DNA from: Glaciozyma antarctica PI12
Lineage: Eukaryota; Basidiomycota; Microbotryomycetes; Kriegeriales; Camptobasidiaceae
NCBI GenBank assembly: GCA_002917775.1
Contig: KZ627158.1
Coordinates: 592,578 to 656,577 of the forward strand
Length of the DNA stretch: 64,000 nt
Direction of reading: 5' to 3'
Below, piece by piece: positions 13,722-23,882 of this stretch. Each line of letters starts with the position of its first letter. Position 1 is the first letter of the stretch. The translations under genes and the position numbers were made by a program. Below the pieces are notes generated by a model, which ran no database searches, was not told the DNA's origin, and worked only from the letters and a program-made list of their open reading frames with translations.

Positions 13722-14708
13722 TTGCATTATCATCCGGGCCCCTTCCCCTGTTTTTTCCCTTCCCTTTCTTCCCCCTCTGCTTCCAATCTGGCCGACTCGA
13801 ACGACGACGATGTGCTCGACTTCTTCTCAGACTCGCTTTTAAGCGTGTTCGACCACGCCGTTCCTTCCTTCGGCGAACCTCTCGCCAACTACACCTACAC
13901 CTCTCCTCCCTCCGTCCACCCTCCCAGGACTCTCACCGTCCGAATCCCACCACACGAAACCACCGCTCTCTTCGCGCACTACCAGTGGCGAGCTGGACTC
14001 CACCTCGCTGATTTGATCGTCCAGCATCTCGTCGAGGTCAAAGGTCATCGAGTACTCGAACTCGGAGCGGGGACAGGATTACCAGGATTGCTTGCGGCGC
14101 AGGAAGGAGCAGAGCTCGTACGCCCCTTCTCTCTCGTCCTCTGCGATCGCGCGCTGACTTCGGAAGCGCAGGTCGTGCTATCGGACTACGACGAACCCTC
14201 CCTCATCTCCAACCTCCGCTCCAACATCCTCTCCCTCCCCCCCTCCCTCCATTCCCGGATCCACGCAATCGGCCACTCCTGGGGAACCCCACCCACCGCT
14301 CTAACCTCGTACGTCCCCTCCCCCCGTCCCTCCCTCTCACTGACCCCTCCCAGTCTCTCAACCTACTCCCTCATCCTCCTCTCCGACACTCTCTGGTCCT
14401 CCGCCTCCCACCCTCTCCTCCTCTCCTCCCTCCTAGCTCTCCTCGAACGCACGCCAGAAGCTTTCATTCAAATCGTCGCAGGGTTCCATACAGGCCGAGA
14501 GGCCGTGAGCGCGTTCCTTAGAAAGGCGGAGGAGAGAGGGTTTGTGAGAGGGGGGGAGTGGGAGGAGGTGGGGTGGGAGGGGGAGAGGAGGGAGTGGAAG
14601 GAGGTGCGGGAGGAGGAGGAGGGGGTTGGGGAGAGGAATAGGTGGGCTGTTCAGGGGAGGTTGAGGTGGAGTAGGGAGGTGCTGGAGGGGAGCGGAGTCG
14701 AGCAGTGA
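13722..14708 (+). CDS. EFM7: EFM7/NNT1-like SAM-dependent methyltransferase
   Basis: Member of the family-16 methyltransferases. The yeast relative Efm7 trimethylates the N-terminus and adjacent lysine of eEF1A and was formerly called nicotinamide N-methyltransferase. Seen: HYQWRAGLHLADLI, the SAM motif VLELGAGTGLPGLLAAQEGA, then after an intron at 14118-14171 VVLSDYDEPSLISNLRSN, and LLSDTLWSSASHPLLLSSLL. The C-terminal tail is rich in Glu, Gly and Arg. The intron is a multiple of three, so the unspliced frame is also open, but removing it restores GAELVVLSDYD. The start at 13722 lies inside the AT-rich block and is the only in-frame ATG; a short upstream exon cannot be excluded. The exact substrate is inferred. 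Confidence 0.75.
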   Translation: MHYHPGPFPCFFPSLSSPSASNLADSNDDDVLDFFSDSLLSVFDHAVPSFGEPLANYTYTSPPSVHPPRTLTVRIPPHETTALFAHYQWRAGLHLADLIVQHLVEVKGHRVLELGAGTGLPGLLAAQEGAELVRPFSLVLCDRALTSEAQVVLSDYDEPSLISNLRSNILSLPPSLHSRIHAIGHSWGTPPTALTSYVPSPRPSLSLTPPSLSTYSLILLSDTLWSSASHPLLLSSLLALLERTPEAFIQIVAGFHTGREAVSAFLRKAEERGFVRGGEWEEVGWEGERREWKEVREEEEGVGERNRWAVQGRLRWSREVLEGSGVEQ

Positions 14709-14898
14709 AACGCAGTTGGAATGTCGTAGGAATGTCGAAGTACCTCGTTGTGAAGCTGGAAACGGCCTCAAAGGAGCGAGCCTCACATACACAGCGCGCA
14801 GTCTCAATCACAAAGCCCGAGCGAGATAGCCAAAGCAGAGTCGGAGAGCCATCGTACGCCCAACTGCACAGCAACGATCCATCCATTCCCACCCTCCC

Positions 14899-16307
14899 TC
14901 ACACTCCAAACATGATCTCCAGAACGACCTTTGCGATGTTCCACCCGAGGAGAGAGACGACGTAGAGGGCGAAGAAGATGACGATGGGGAAGAGGAGGAG
15001 TTCGGATCGGATGAGGAAGGGTAGAGCTGCGCGAGAGGGGCGTCAGTGGGAGTAGTGCGAGGGAGGGGGAGAGCGTACCGTTGTAGCCCAAGTCTTTCGC
15101 GAAGGAACGGAAGGTTAGTCAAAGATCGAGAGGCGGTCGGAGAAGGGTACGGACAGGTCACGTAGCAATATTGCGTGAACTTAGGTGAGGGCTGTCAGCG
15201 GAGGATGCGAGGAGGAGCGAAGGGGACGTACAGCGGAAAGGTACAGAGTGTTCCCGACCCATAAGCACACCCAATTTGAGCGCGTTACGACGGGTGCGAG
15301 CAGTAGTTGCGCGACGTACTGCGCGAGTGCGTGCGAAGGTTAGTATCGCGCGTGCGAGAGTGCGGAAGGGAACGCACGAGTTGCAGAAAGAAGGGGAAGA
15401 AGGAGTTGGCGTGGACGTCGAACGCGTAAGGCCTGCGAGTAGAGCGTCGTTAGTCCTTCGGAGCCTTCAGCGCAGAGTACGAGGACGAACCATTCGACGC
15501 GTTGATCTGTTGCGTGCGTATGTGACGCGTGCGTAAGAAATTTGTTGGACAGTGCCCTGCGGACCTGCGTGAGCTCGTGTTTCGGGACACGACCGAAGCT
15601 GGACGTACCACAACGCCGTGCTGATCACCAACCCCACCCCAAAAAAACTCCACGAAGACCATCACAAAGATCGTTCGCAGAGTCAACGCGATACCGTAGT
15701 GCGCGTAGATCACCGACCACAGTACGGCAGCCACTGTCATAACGTGATAAGCAGGAGCTTACGCAAGGGTGAGAATGCGAACGCACCGGAGAGGCAGCCC
15801 GAAATCAGGATGAGCATCGCAGGGTCGTCCCTCGCCCAGGTGTTCTTCGTTTCTGCCGACACGGGAGACGAGTCAGCTCCCAGCTCAACAGCGGAGGTCT
15901 CTTCTGTGCTCACGCTTGTGATAATACACGTTCCGGTACCTGCGAAAAAAAGGAGGTCAGCTTGAAGCAGACGCGAAGGTACGACGCGCACTCACACTCT
16001 CCGTGGTGCGATGCACAAGTAAGTCATCTGCCACGCCGCGAGCTCAAAGTCCTGCACGTCGACAAAGCACTGTTAGCTGATGCGCTACTCCGCCTGATGA
16101 AGCTGGTAGCGCGCGCTCACAGCGAGAACTGAAGAAGCGTCACACTTCCCAGCTCATCCAGCGTCCTTCGCACACGCCACCTACCACTCCCACCCCTCCT
16201 CCCACCATAATCGCGCCTCCGGAGCTGCTCGACTCACCATCTGAGGCCACCTCGATAACCGCCTGAGCCACGTCTTGAGTCCCCCTCCGACCCTAGACGA
16301 CGACATG
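14899..16307 (-). CDS. GMH1: UNC-50/GMH1 family Golgi membrane protein
   Basis: Multi-pass inner Golgi/ER membrane protein that in other species interacts with Arf GEFs and, in animals, is needed for receptor trafficking. The first exon starts MSSSRVGGGLKTWLRRLSRW and PQM; later exons give DFELAAWQM, the YRNVYYHK segment, TKNTWARDDPAMLILISGCL, LTLRTIFVMVFVEFFWGGVG, NSFFPFFLQL and ALPFLIRSELLLFPIVIFF. The [KR]xxWARDDPA motif and final hydrophobic segments ending in IMFGV are typical of the family. At least eight short introns break the gene, several flanking very small exons, so exact boundaries of some middle exons are not certain. It is convergent with the EFM7-like gene, with 190 bases between the stops. 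Confidence 0.82.
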
Positions 16308-16747
16308 CCACCACTCTGAGTATCTCGGTAAGGGTTGAGCGGTGAAGGTGCTGCGAGGTGGGGAGAGGGAGAGCTGTTCCGGCCGTTGCTGCTGCGTGGA
16401 GAGCTGGACCGGAGGGTTGGAGTGTTGGAGAGGGGCAGGATAGCCAGCGCTGAGAGGATGGGATTAGTGAGCTTTGAAGCTTCTAATCGAGGTGCGGGTT
16501 CAAGTCGTTGGGGGAAGCTGGAGAGAGAAGCTTCAGGGTGAGCCAGGCAGCGAGCGTGGCCTGCGAATATTCAATTATTTTTGGCAGTTAAGTCCCGCCT
16601 ATGTCCCCCACTGAAATTAAAGGAGGAGTATCTCAGCGCGACGGCTTCCTTCCTCCCCCAGCAGCAGCGACTCTACGAGGACAGAGAGGACGACACTCTC
16701 ACTCAAAGCTCAGCTTAGCACTTAAACCCCAGCTCAGCAGTCAAGCG
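16308..16747. promoter_or_regulatory. Divergent promoter between GMH1 and the WW/RS protein gene
   Basis: A 440-base spacer between two head-to-head genes. It contains a short AT-rich patch at about 16566-16590 in otherwise GC-rich sequence. An in-frame ATG at 16601 extends the downstream frame, but the more protein-like start is at 16748. I see no RNA gene. Confidence 0.45.
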
Positions 16748-19700
16748 ATGGAGTCTGACGAAGAACTCGACTTTGGCGAGGACGAGTTCTACGTTCCTCA
16801 GCCAGCAGCACCAGCACCAGTCGAGGAGAACGTACCAGCGCCAGCACCAACAGCTCCTCTCGACTCTCTCCCAGTAGCAGCAGCACCGGCGCCCAAAGCG
16901 ACCGCACCACCAACTCAGCCCGCCTCAAGTCGCGAGAACGGCGCCGCCTCTTCCTCCAGCATCCCCACCCAGCCTTCCCGCCCTCGCAGCACCGATGCCG
17001 ACAGGTACGCGCCCTCGGCTCGCACGCAGGACCGGTACGCAGTCGAGAACCGCAACCGAGACCTCAGGGACACCGGTTCCGACTCGACTCGTTCCCCTCA
17101 CCCTGCCCCTCTGCGGTCGCACGCCAACTCACGCGCCAATTCCCCCAACCGTCGTCCTTCTCCCGCCTCTCGCTCCGCCCAGCCCTCTCGCCAAACCTCT
17201 CCCCAACTCCCTCCTCGCACCCGCTCCCCAACTCCTCCGCCGCAACCCAAGCCGCCGCACAACCCACGTCTTGATGTGAGTGGGCGCGAGCTCCCGCGGG
17301 ACTGGGAGAGCAGGATTTCGGCGTCGCAGGGAGACATGTACTACAAGAACATCAAGACGGGCGCGTCGAGCTGGACCATCCCGGAGCAGGCGGCGCAGAC
17401 GAAGGAGTTGCCCGAGCCAGCGAAGGCGCAGTCCAAGGAGCAGGAGCAGTCCCTTCCTCCTCCTCCAGCCAAGAAGACTGCAGTCCACCCCGATCGAGCG
17501 AGACTGGTCGCACCGTTCGACCCTCGTACGTCCCCTCCCTTCCCGCCTTCCCTCACGGTCAGCAACTCACGCCACTCTTCCTCGCAGAGTCGCTCACTAC
17601 CGCGAAGACGACGAAGGCCGGCAAACTGGCTTCGAGGATCGAGGGAAGTGCAGCCAGCGGGACAGAGGGTGAGCGCCGGATTTCTTTTTGCGGCGTTGGG
17701 GACCGCCATTCGCGATTCGTCTCGTTCGAATCGTCGCTCGTTCGCGGCTGAGAAGCTGCGCTCGTGATCGCACTCGATGGCTATCGAAACGGCGCGCGCA
17801 TGCTGGAATGGGAAGGAGGCCGGGACTGTAGGATCTCGGAATGGTCTCCGTCGAAGGGGACTGGGAGGTCGTCGGTTCGTCGAGCATCCGACGACGACTC
17901 GAATGTCGCTTTGCGGAACTGTCACAGTCGAGCGCGACTCGATTCGGCGGTGGTTGGCGACGGAGTGGCAGACGACCTTTCGACCTAACCGACGACTTTC
18001 AGGGCTCGTTTTTCTCGAGCCCACTCGCGATCCGACTTCCCTCTCCTCCTCCATAACGACTCCAAACTCTCGAAGACGGACACTCATTCTCCCTCCTCTT
18101 CCCCCACCACCTCCTCGATCCCCGTCCTCCCTTCATCCCTTCCTCCCTCTCTCCCACCCCATCCCTCCATTTCGACCTCCTTCTCTTCTAGATCCCGACT
18201 CTAGGACCGATACCCGATGGGCGAAAGGACCCGCGTCGCCGGCGACTGCACGATCTCTCGAACAAAGTGAGCTTCGACCTTCCTCTCCCTCCCTACCTTC
18301 GACATCGCCGGCACGAGGCTCTCGTCGCACGATCTGCATCCGAGGCGCCTCATCCCCTTGAGCCGTCGCTCTCATTGTTCGACGCCGTCGTCGCGATCTT
18401 CCTCAACCAGCTCATCCCCCTACCTCACGAACGACCGCTCATTCCTCCCTACCCCCTCCCCAGGCCGAAAATCTCTTCCGCCTCAGCAAGAGATCTACCC
18501 CACCGGGCCCAGCGGCAGGGACCGAGTTCCTCGCAGCAGCCGTCCAGAGCGCGGCGTCGCAGGACTCAGCAACGCCAACCTCGTCGCCGTCGCTCCTCGG
18601 CGCCCTTCGTCGGGCGATACGATCCCTACCGGCCCCAAGGCTCTCGCAGAGGTTCCGACTGGCCCTAGAGGACCCGTCGATGCGCCGACTGGACCGAGGG
18701 GGAACAAGTGGGCTCAGGCTCAGCAGGGCGGAGCGCGGACGGTGCCTCCCCCTCCGCCACCTCCTTCCGCGCCGGCGGCGGATAGGCGACCTTTCCCAGC
18801 GAGGTTCGTCATCTCTCCGAGCTCTCCAGGAAGGGCTGGAACTGACGCGTGATTATGTTTGCAGGGCAGCGCAGGACGTCGGATCAGCAGGCATGAAGAG
18901 AGTCTCGTCAGCGGGCGTCTCCTCTGGAACCGAAGCAGGACCTCGCTTCGCCCCCACGCTTCCCGCCGACAACCGCTGGGCCGCTCCTGTCCCTCGTCGA
19001 GATGCGCCCAAGCCGTTCGCGCCGCCTACCGCACCTCGAGCGATCGCAGGTCGAGGAGGAAGGACGGCTCCGCTCGACGCGAAGGACCTGGACGCTTCGC
19101 TCGAGTCGTACGTCGCTGCGCGGTCGCCGGGGAGTCAGGATGGCGACTATCGACGCGAGCTAGCGCCCGTCACGCGGGAGCCGGAACCAGTCGTCGCGGC
19201 GCCAGTGGTCGAGGAGCGCCAGAGCTTGAGGGACTTGCCGCCGCACCAGCAGCCAGCCGCCGAACGACGAAGGCTCTCCGTCTCGCCCCCTCGAGCTCTC
19301 CCGCCTCACCTCCGCAACGCCCTCCCCCGCGGTCGTCGAACGAGTCCTTCTCGCTCTCGCCCTCGATCCCCTCCCCGCGAACGCTCGCCATCTCCTTCCA
19401 ACAACCGTTCTCCGCCACCTCATCTCGCCCGACAGCGCTCGCGCTCCCCGCCCAAGACGAGCGCTACGATCGCTGCTGTTGAGTCTAGCGCTGCGGCTGC
19501 GGGAGCTTCGACGAACCAGTGGGGACCTCGAGCTGCGCGCGCTTTGGCGGATCGGAAGGAGCGGGAGGAGAGGGAGGAGAGGGAGGAGCGGGAGAAGCGG
19601 TCGTCCGACAGGCGGGAGAGGGAGGTGTCGTCGTCGGATAGGAGGGACAGGGAGTTCTCGTCGTCGGATCGGAGGGACGGAGACTCGCGTCGCAGTAGGG

Positions 19701-20703
19701 ATCGCGACTCGCTTCCTCCTCGTCGTCGTTCCCCCAGCCCTCCTCGTCGACGTTCTCCCAGCCCTCCTCCTCGCCGCCGCTCTCGCTCTCCCAGACGTCG
19801 GGACGAGTACGAAGGTCGAGACTGGGACGCCGGAAAGCCTCGCAAGGACAGCTACACGATCCGCGAAGGACCGCGATTCGACGTCGACACCGGCCGCCGC
19901 GTCGTCGACTCGTACCGTCCTCCCCAATCCCCTCCTCGGCGCACCGAAGGCGGTATGGCCAACGGCCTCCGAGGGCGGTACCGCGTTCCCGACGAACCCT
20001 CCTCCCTCGACGCACGTCGCTCCCCTCCCCACCTCTCTCCTCCTTCACGCTCCTCCGGCCTTCCACCAAGCCACCTCCTCCCTGCGAACCCGACGAACCA
20101 GCGTCGCCAACGCTCCCATTCTCCTCCTCTGAGGATTGGAGCCACTACACCGGTTGCGCCGCTACCTTCTCGAGTGAGGCAGATGTCTCGTTCGAGGTCG
20201 CCTGGGAGGGGTGGGATGGAGAAAGCGAAGTCGGTGGAAAGGAGCATGCCGGATAGGGCGGACGAGATGCCGTTGCTGAGGTTTGGCAAGTCGAGTGGGC
20301 CAATGGTGGTAGGGGTTCTTGCGAGCGAGGTACGTCGAGCTTTCGATGGGGTGGAGAGAGTGGTTGCTGATGATTCGCTTCGCAGGAGAATGGAAGTGCT
20401 GGTAACTCGCTCGCGGCGCGTTTGTCGTCTCTCCCCGAACGACCGACGAGTGGGAACGGCGCATCCGTCAAGAGGTCTCACGAGTCGGTCGAGCCTGAGC
20501 GGCGAAGGGACGAGGGAGAAGGCGCGAGGGATCGTGGAGAGGATGACGAAGATTGGGAGGATGAGGATGAAGAAGAGGAAGGAGGTAGGGCTGAAGAGGA
20601 GGAGAGCGGGAGCGAGGAGCCGGTAGGAAGAGGTAGTCTTTGCTTGATTTCGCAGTTCACGAAACTACGTTCGTCTCCTCTCGTGGAATCCTCTACAACG
20701 TGA
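16748..20703 (+). CDS. WW-domain protein with long Arg/Ser-rich region (probable RNA-processing factor)
   Basis: Starts MESDEELDFGEDEFYVPQP, followed by Pro/Ala-rich disordered sequence. One WW domain is clear: LPRDWESRISASQGDMYYKN then IKTGASSWTIP, with both Trp and the closing Pro. After introns come four PTGP repeats (YPTGP, IPTGP, VPTGP, APTGP at about 18500-18710). A long region dense in RS, SPP and RRRSPSPP repeats follows (about 19260-20250), with a Glu/Arg run, and the C-terminus is strongly acidic. WW plus RS organisation is typical of proteins that touch the spliceosome or RNA polymerase II tail; the function is inferred. One intron, 17669-18191, is about 523 nt, ten times the local norm, so a split into two genes is possible, although the frames and phases join well. 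Confidence 0.62.
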
Positions 20704-20719
20704 ATGCGATCAAGAAATC

Positions 20720-22570
20720 CTAAGAAGTCCTCTCCTCCTCCTCCGTCGTCTCCTCCTCACTCTCCCTCGCCCTCCATCCGCTCCCCTCGTCCTCCCCACC
20801 CTCTCCAGCTCCCTCCCACCTCCTCCGTGCCTCCGCTCCCTTCCCCTCCAACAGCCCCTCCCACCTCTCCAGCAAATCCCCACTCGCTTCCTCCCCCTCC
20901 GCTGCTAGCGGCGCACTCGCCACCGCCGTCGGTGCGAGAGGAGGAAGTTTGGTCGATTTGAGAGCTTGGAGGAACGATGTCGGGTCGTCGGAATGGGCGA
21001 GACGCGAGATGGCACCGTCTGGGACTGGAGCGCGTTCCTCGAGGTCGGAATCGTCGGGGTCGTCGACGGAGATGGCGGGGAGGAGGGAGGGGTCTGGGGC
21101 GATGTGGTCGTAGGAACTTGCGGGGAGGGAGTAGTCGATGGGGGAGGGGAAGTTGGCTTCGGTAGCTTGCTGCTGGAGGAGCTGGGAATGAGGCACCCAG
21201 TACGGCGCTCCGGCGTCGTTGATAAAGTACTGTCCCGCTTCGCTCTCGGGCTGCGCGTGAGGAGCTTGGAGCTGCCCGTGCTCATCTTGGTAGTACGCCG
21301 ACGAGCCTTCCTGAGGGAAATAGGCGTCTGCCTCGCTCCCCTCTGGTTGGCCTTCGAGTGGCGAGCGATGTTTCTTCGGCCGCCGGCGACCGGAGGAGGA
21401 GGTGGAAGTGGAGGAGACGGAGGGATGTTGTCGGTGTCGAGGGCGTTTCGATTCGCCAGTGGAAGAGGGGTAGGCTGTTCCGCTGGAAGAGGCAGAGGGG
21501 GAGGAAGGGAGGGAGACGAGGGAGGGAGAGAGGAGGTGTGGCTGCTGCGTCTGGACGGGGAGGAGGCGCCGACTGCGAGAGCGAGAGGACCCGTTCGCAG
21601 AGCCGTCCCCGCTCGCGCTGTGAGAGCCTTTCGAGGAACTCCCTTCGCCGTTCTCGCGTCGACGCCGACGCTCCGCCTTCTTGGAACCGAAGAGTTCGTC
21701 GCCTCCGTCCATCCCTTCGTCCTCGCCGACGATGTGCAGCTGCGAAGGTGATCCAAAGTCGAAGCCGTGCGATCCGTTGGAGACGGATTTGACGAGGGAA
21801 GGGTCGATGAGGACGAAATCGGGATCACGCGAGTCGGTGGAGGAGGTGTGCGAGGTACCTTTCCCTTGTCGGCGGGACCGGCGCGGGGTCTCGAGGATGG
21901 GAGTGTCGAGGAGATCTGAAGGCTCGGCGGTAGCTCCTTGGTCAAACTCCTCTACGCTAAGACCAAGCTCGCGAGCTGCTCGTCGCGCTCGACGGCGCGC
22001 TCGACGGCGCGCGCGTCTCTCCTCCCGGTCTTCGTCGGTAGTCGTTGCTGCTTCCGAGTGAGCTGGCGAGTAGGTTGGAGGGGGTCCTCGATGGAGAAGC
22101 AAGTCGCCTTCGAGCGGTACGGCGTCCGCATTCTCGTCGTCGCGCGTGCGGTCCCCGTCCTCCTGGTCACTCCTCGCACCTTCGTCGTCCGAGTCCGGCA
22201 ACCGCACCGCTCCAGTCCCCTTCCACCAGCTCTTGAGCAGCGTCCACCTCGATAGCCCACTCCCAGGCGTCATTCCACTCCCGCTCACGTCCCCTCCCCC
22301 TCTCCGACTCCTACGCGTCGCTCCTACCCCCTCGTGCAAGCTCAACAAGTCCGCCTCCCGCCTGTTCCTTCGCTGCTCCGCGTCCTCCCAGTTCCCTGGA
22401 ACGTTGATCTCCTCTCTCGTGCTCGGAGCGGATTGCTCGTACCACGCGCGGTCGAGCGGAGAGTTAAGGGACTCGGAGGACGGGGAAGGCGCCAAGCGGC
22501 AGGTCGGGAGGCAGCAGACGAGGGGAGAGAGGATGGCGCGGAGGCGGTCTGCAGTAGAAAAGTCGTCCAT
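20720..22570 (-). CDS. Uncharacterised, mostly disordered protein
   Basis: I do not recognise this protein. It is an intronless frame of about 616 residues starting MDDFSTADRLRAILSPLVCC, then LPTCR. The cluster of Cys near residues 19-24 could be palmitoylated, and a short helix precedes it. The rest is Ser-, Arg-, Glu- and Pro-rich, with an Arg/Ala run (ERRARRRARRRARRAARELG) that looks helical and basic, and a Gln/Tyr-rich stretch (SSAYYQDEHGQLQAPHAQPE). The C-terminus is acidic. A CAG acceptor lies 14 bases before the ATG, so the upstream part of the open frame is probably leader intron. Its stop is only 16 bases from the stop of the WW/RS gene. Confidence 0.55.
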   Translation of the reverse strand: MDDFSTADRLRAILSPLVCCLPTCRLAPSPSSESLNSPLDRAWYEQSAPSTREEINVPGNWEDAEQRRNRREADLLSLHEGVGATRRSRRGGGDVSGSGMTPGSGLSRWTLLKSWWKGTGAVRLPDSDDEGARSDQEDGDRTRDDENADAVPLEGDLLLHRGPPPTYSPAHSEAATTTDEDREERRARRRARRRARRAARELGLSVEEFDQGATAEPSDLLDTPILETPRRSRRQGKGTSHTSSTDSRDPDFVLIDPSLVKSVSNGSHGFDFGSPSQLHIVGEDEGMDGGDELFGSKKAERRRRRENGEGSSSKGSHSASGDGSANGSSRSRSRRLLPVQTQQPHLLSPSLVSLPSSPSASSSGTAYPSSTGESKRPRHRQHPSVSSTSTSSSGRRRPKKHRSPLEGQPEGSEADAYFPQEGSSAYYQDEHGQLQAPHAQPESEAGQYFINDAGAPYWVPHSQLLQQQATEANFPSPIDYSLPASSYDHIAPDPSLLPAISVDDPDDSDLEERAPVPDGAISRLAHSDDPTSFLQALKSTKLPPLAPTAVASAPLAAEGEEASGDLLERWEGLLEGKGAEARRRWEGAGEGGEDEGSGWRARESEEETTEEEERTS

Positions 22571-22889
22571 CGGTTGCGTGGCCTGTTCGTAGAGCGCGTT
22601 AGCTGGACGTGCTTTGAAGTCAAGAGGAGGAGGTTTGTTGACTTGCTCGTGAGAAGGAATGTGGGGTCGGAGTCGGTGCGATGGTCCTGGACTCGATCCA
22701 AGAAGGGTGTGTACGCCTTTCCAGTCGTCCTTAATGCAGTCGTGGCTGACAAGGGAAGGCGTTGTTGACAAGAGAGAGAGACGCCGGCAACTCGACGACG
22801 GCGGGACGAAACCAGCCGACGACGACGAGGGTCTTCCTTCGCCTCCGCCACTCGGCTTCACCCTCTTGAGAGCGTAACAGAAGACTCCA
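22571..22889. promoter_or_regulatory. Divergent promoter between the uncharacterised gene and MDM35
   Basis: A 319-base spacer. On the minus strand it ends in a CTAAC branch-like site and CAG that look like a 5'-UTR intron of the uncharacterised gene. Nothing else is supported. Confidence 0.4.
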
Positions 22890-23350
22890 ATGGTGAGCAG
22901 CTCGAGTCTCTTGCCCACACTTGGCCGCTAGGCTAACCGAACGCAGGCCTCCTCTCTCGACCCATCCTGCAACCCCTCCAAGCACTCCTTCGACACCTGC
23001 TTCAACCACTGGTTCAAATCTTACCTCCTCCTCGTCTCCCCGCCACTCCTCTCTCCTGCCCACACGCCACAAGGGATGGCAGAACGCACGAAGCGGGAGA
23101 GGGCGATCACGGAGAAGAAGGCCGAGTACGAGCGTGATTGTGGAGCGTTCTATGCGAGCTACCAGGGGTGCTTGAAGGTGCGTGCTACTCGCCAGTAGTG
23201 TGGGTAGGGGTGGAGCTGACGAGGGGAGGGGGAGTGCAGAAGGCGATTGCGGGCAAGGAAGGGTTGGCCGAGATGCTCGAGTCGGCGAGGAGGGAGGAGC
23301 CGCTGGAGGGATGGGGTGGGATCAAAGTCGCTACGGAGGAGGATCTGTGA
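22890..23350 (+). CDS. MDM35: Mdm35/TRIAP1-like twin CX9C mitochondrial intermembrane-space protein
   Basis: Partner of Ups1-type lipid-transfer proteins that move phosphatidic acid and phosphatidylserine across the intermembrane space. Three exons: an ATG-only exon (22890-22892), exon 22947-23177 and exon 23240-23350. The protein reads MASSLDPSCNPSKHSFDTCF, then NHWFKSYLL, an insert of about 25 residues, EYERDCGAFYASYQGCLKKA and a short tail. The two Cys pairs, each separated by nine residues (C-x9-C in both helices), and the FNHWF motif identify the family. The import signal is the twin CX9C fold itself, which uses the Mia40 pathway. The insert between helices is longer than in TRIAP1. Confidence 0.88.
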
Positions 23351-23882
23351 GGAGGATTGGGAGTGGGAGGCCATTGGGAGGACCGGTGGACCTACGAGGA
23401 GCCCAGGACCCGCCCTCGTCTGCCGACGCAGATGGGAAGACTCCCTGCCTTCCTCGAGCAGGCGGGGAGTATGTGAAAGCAACGCGCACCATTCATTGCG
23501 TGGTTTGGACTACCCGCTCGCTGATCTCGTTCTGCGCCTACCCATCAAGACTCGCTGCCGACCTCCTTTGACCTCCTTCTTGCCACGTGCTTGCTCGTCC
23601 TGCTTCATTCCTCGCCTGCTTCGGACCTCTCTCTCTTTCCTTGAAAGCCGTGGTGCGAGAGACATCTTGTCCGCGAGCGCGTGAGCTCGAACCGAGTGAG
23701 CTTCGCAGGCCGGGAAAGTCCTTCCTACTCATCGCCAGAAAGGCTGAGCAACTACGCTCGTCTTTTCCCCTGTGTACGCCCGTTCAGAAGAGCAGAGAAC
23801 GACTCGTCAAAGTCCACGGATCTCAGCCGTCGAATCGAGGGCCGGCGCATCTCGCGTGTCCTCTCTCTCTCCTCTCCCACAG
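23351..23882. other. Intergenic and probable 5'-UTR intron of the D-lactate dehydrogenase gene
   Basis: About 530 bases. The DLD start codon sits two bases after a pyrimidine-rich tract ending CCCACAG, a good splice acceptor, so part of this region is probably a leader intron. No other gene or RNA is supported. Confidence 0.45.

Noticed and set aside
16430-16520. tRNA-like T-arm sequence (GGGTTCAAGTCG)
   Set aside because: No matching acceptor stem or D-arm at the right distance, so no cloverleaf can be drawn.
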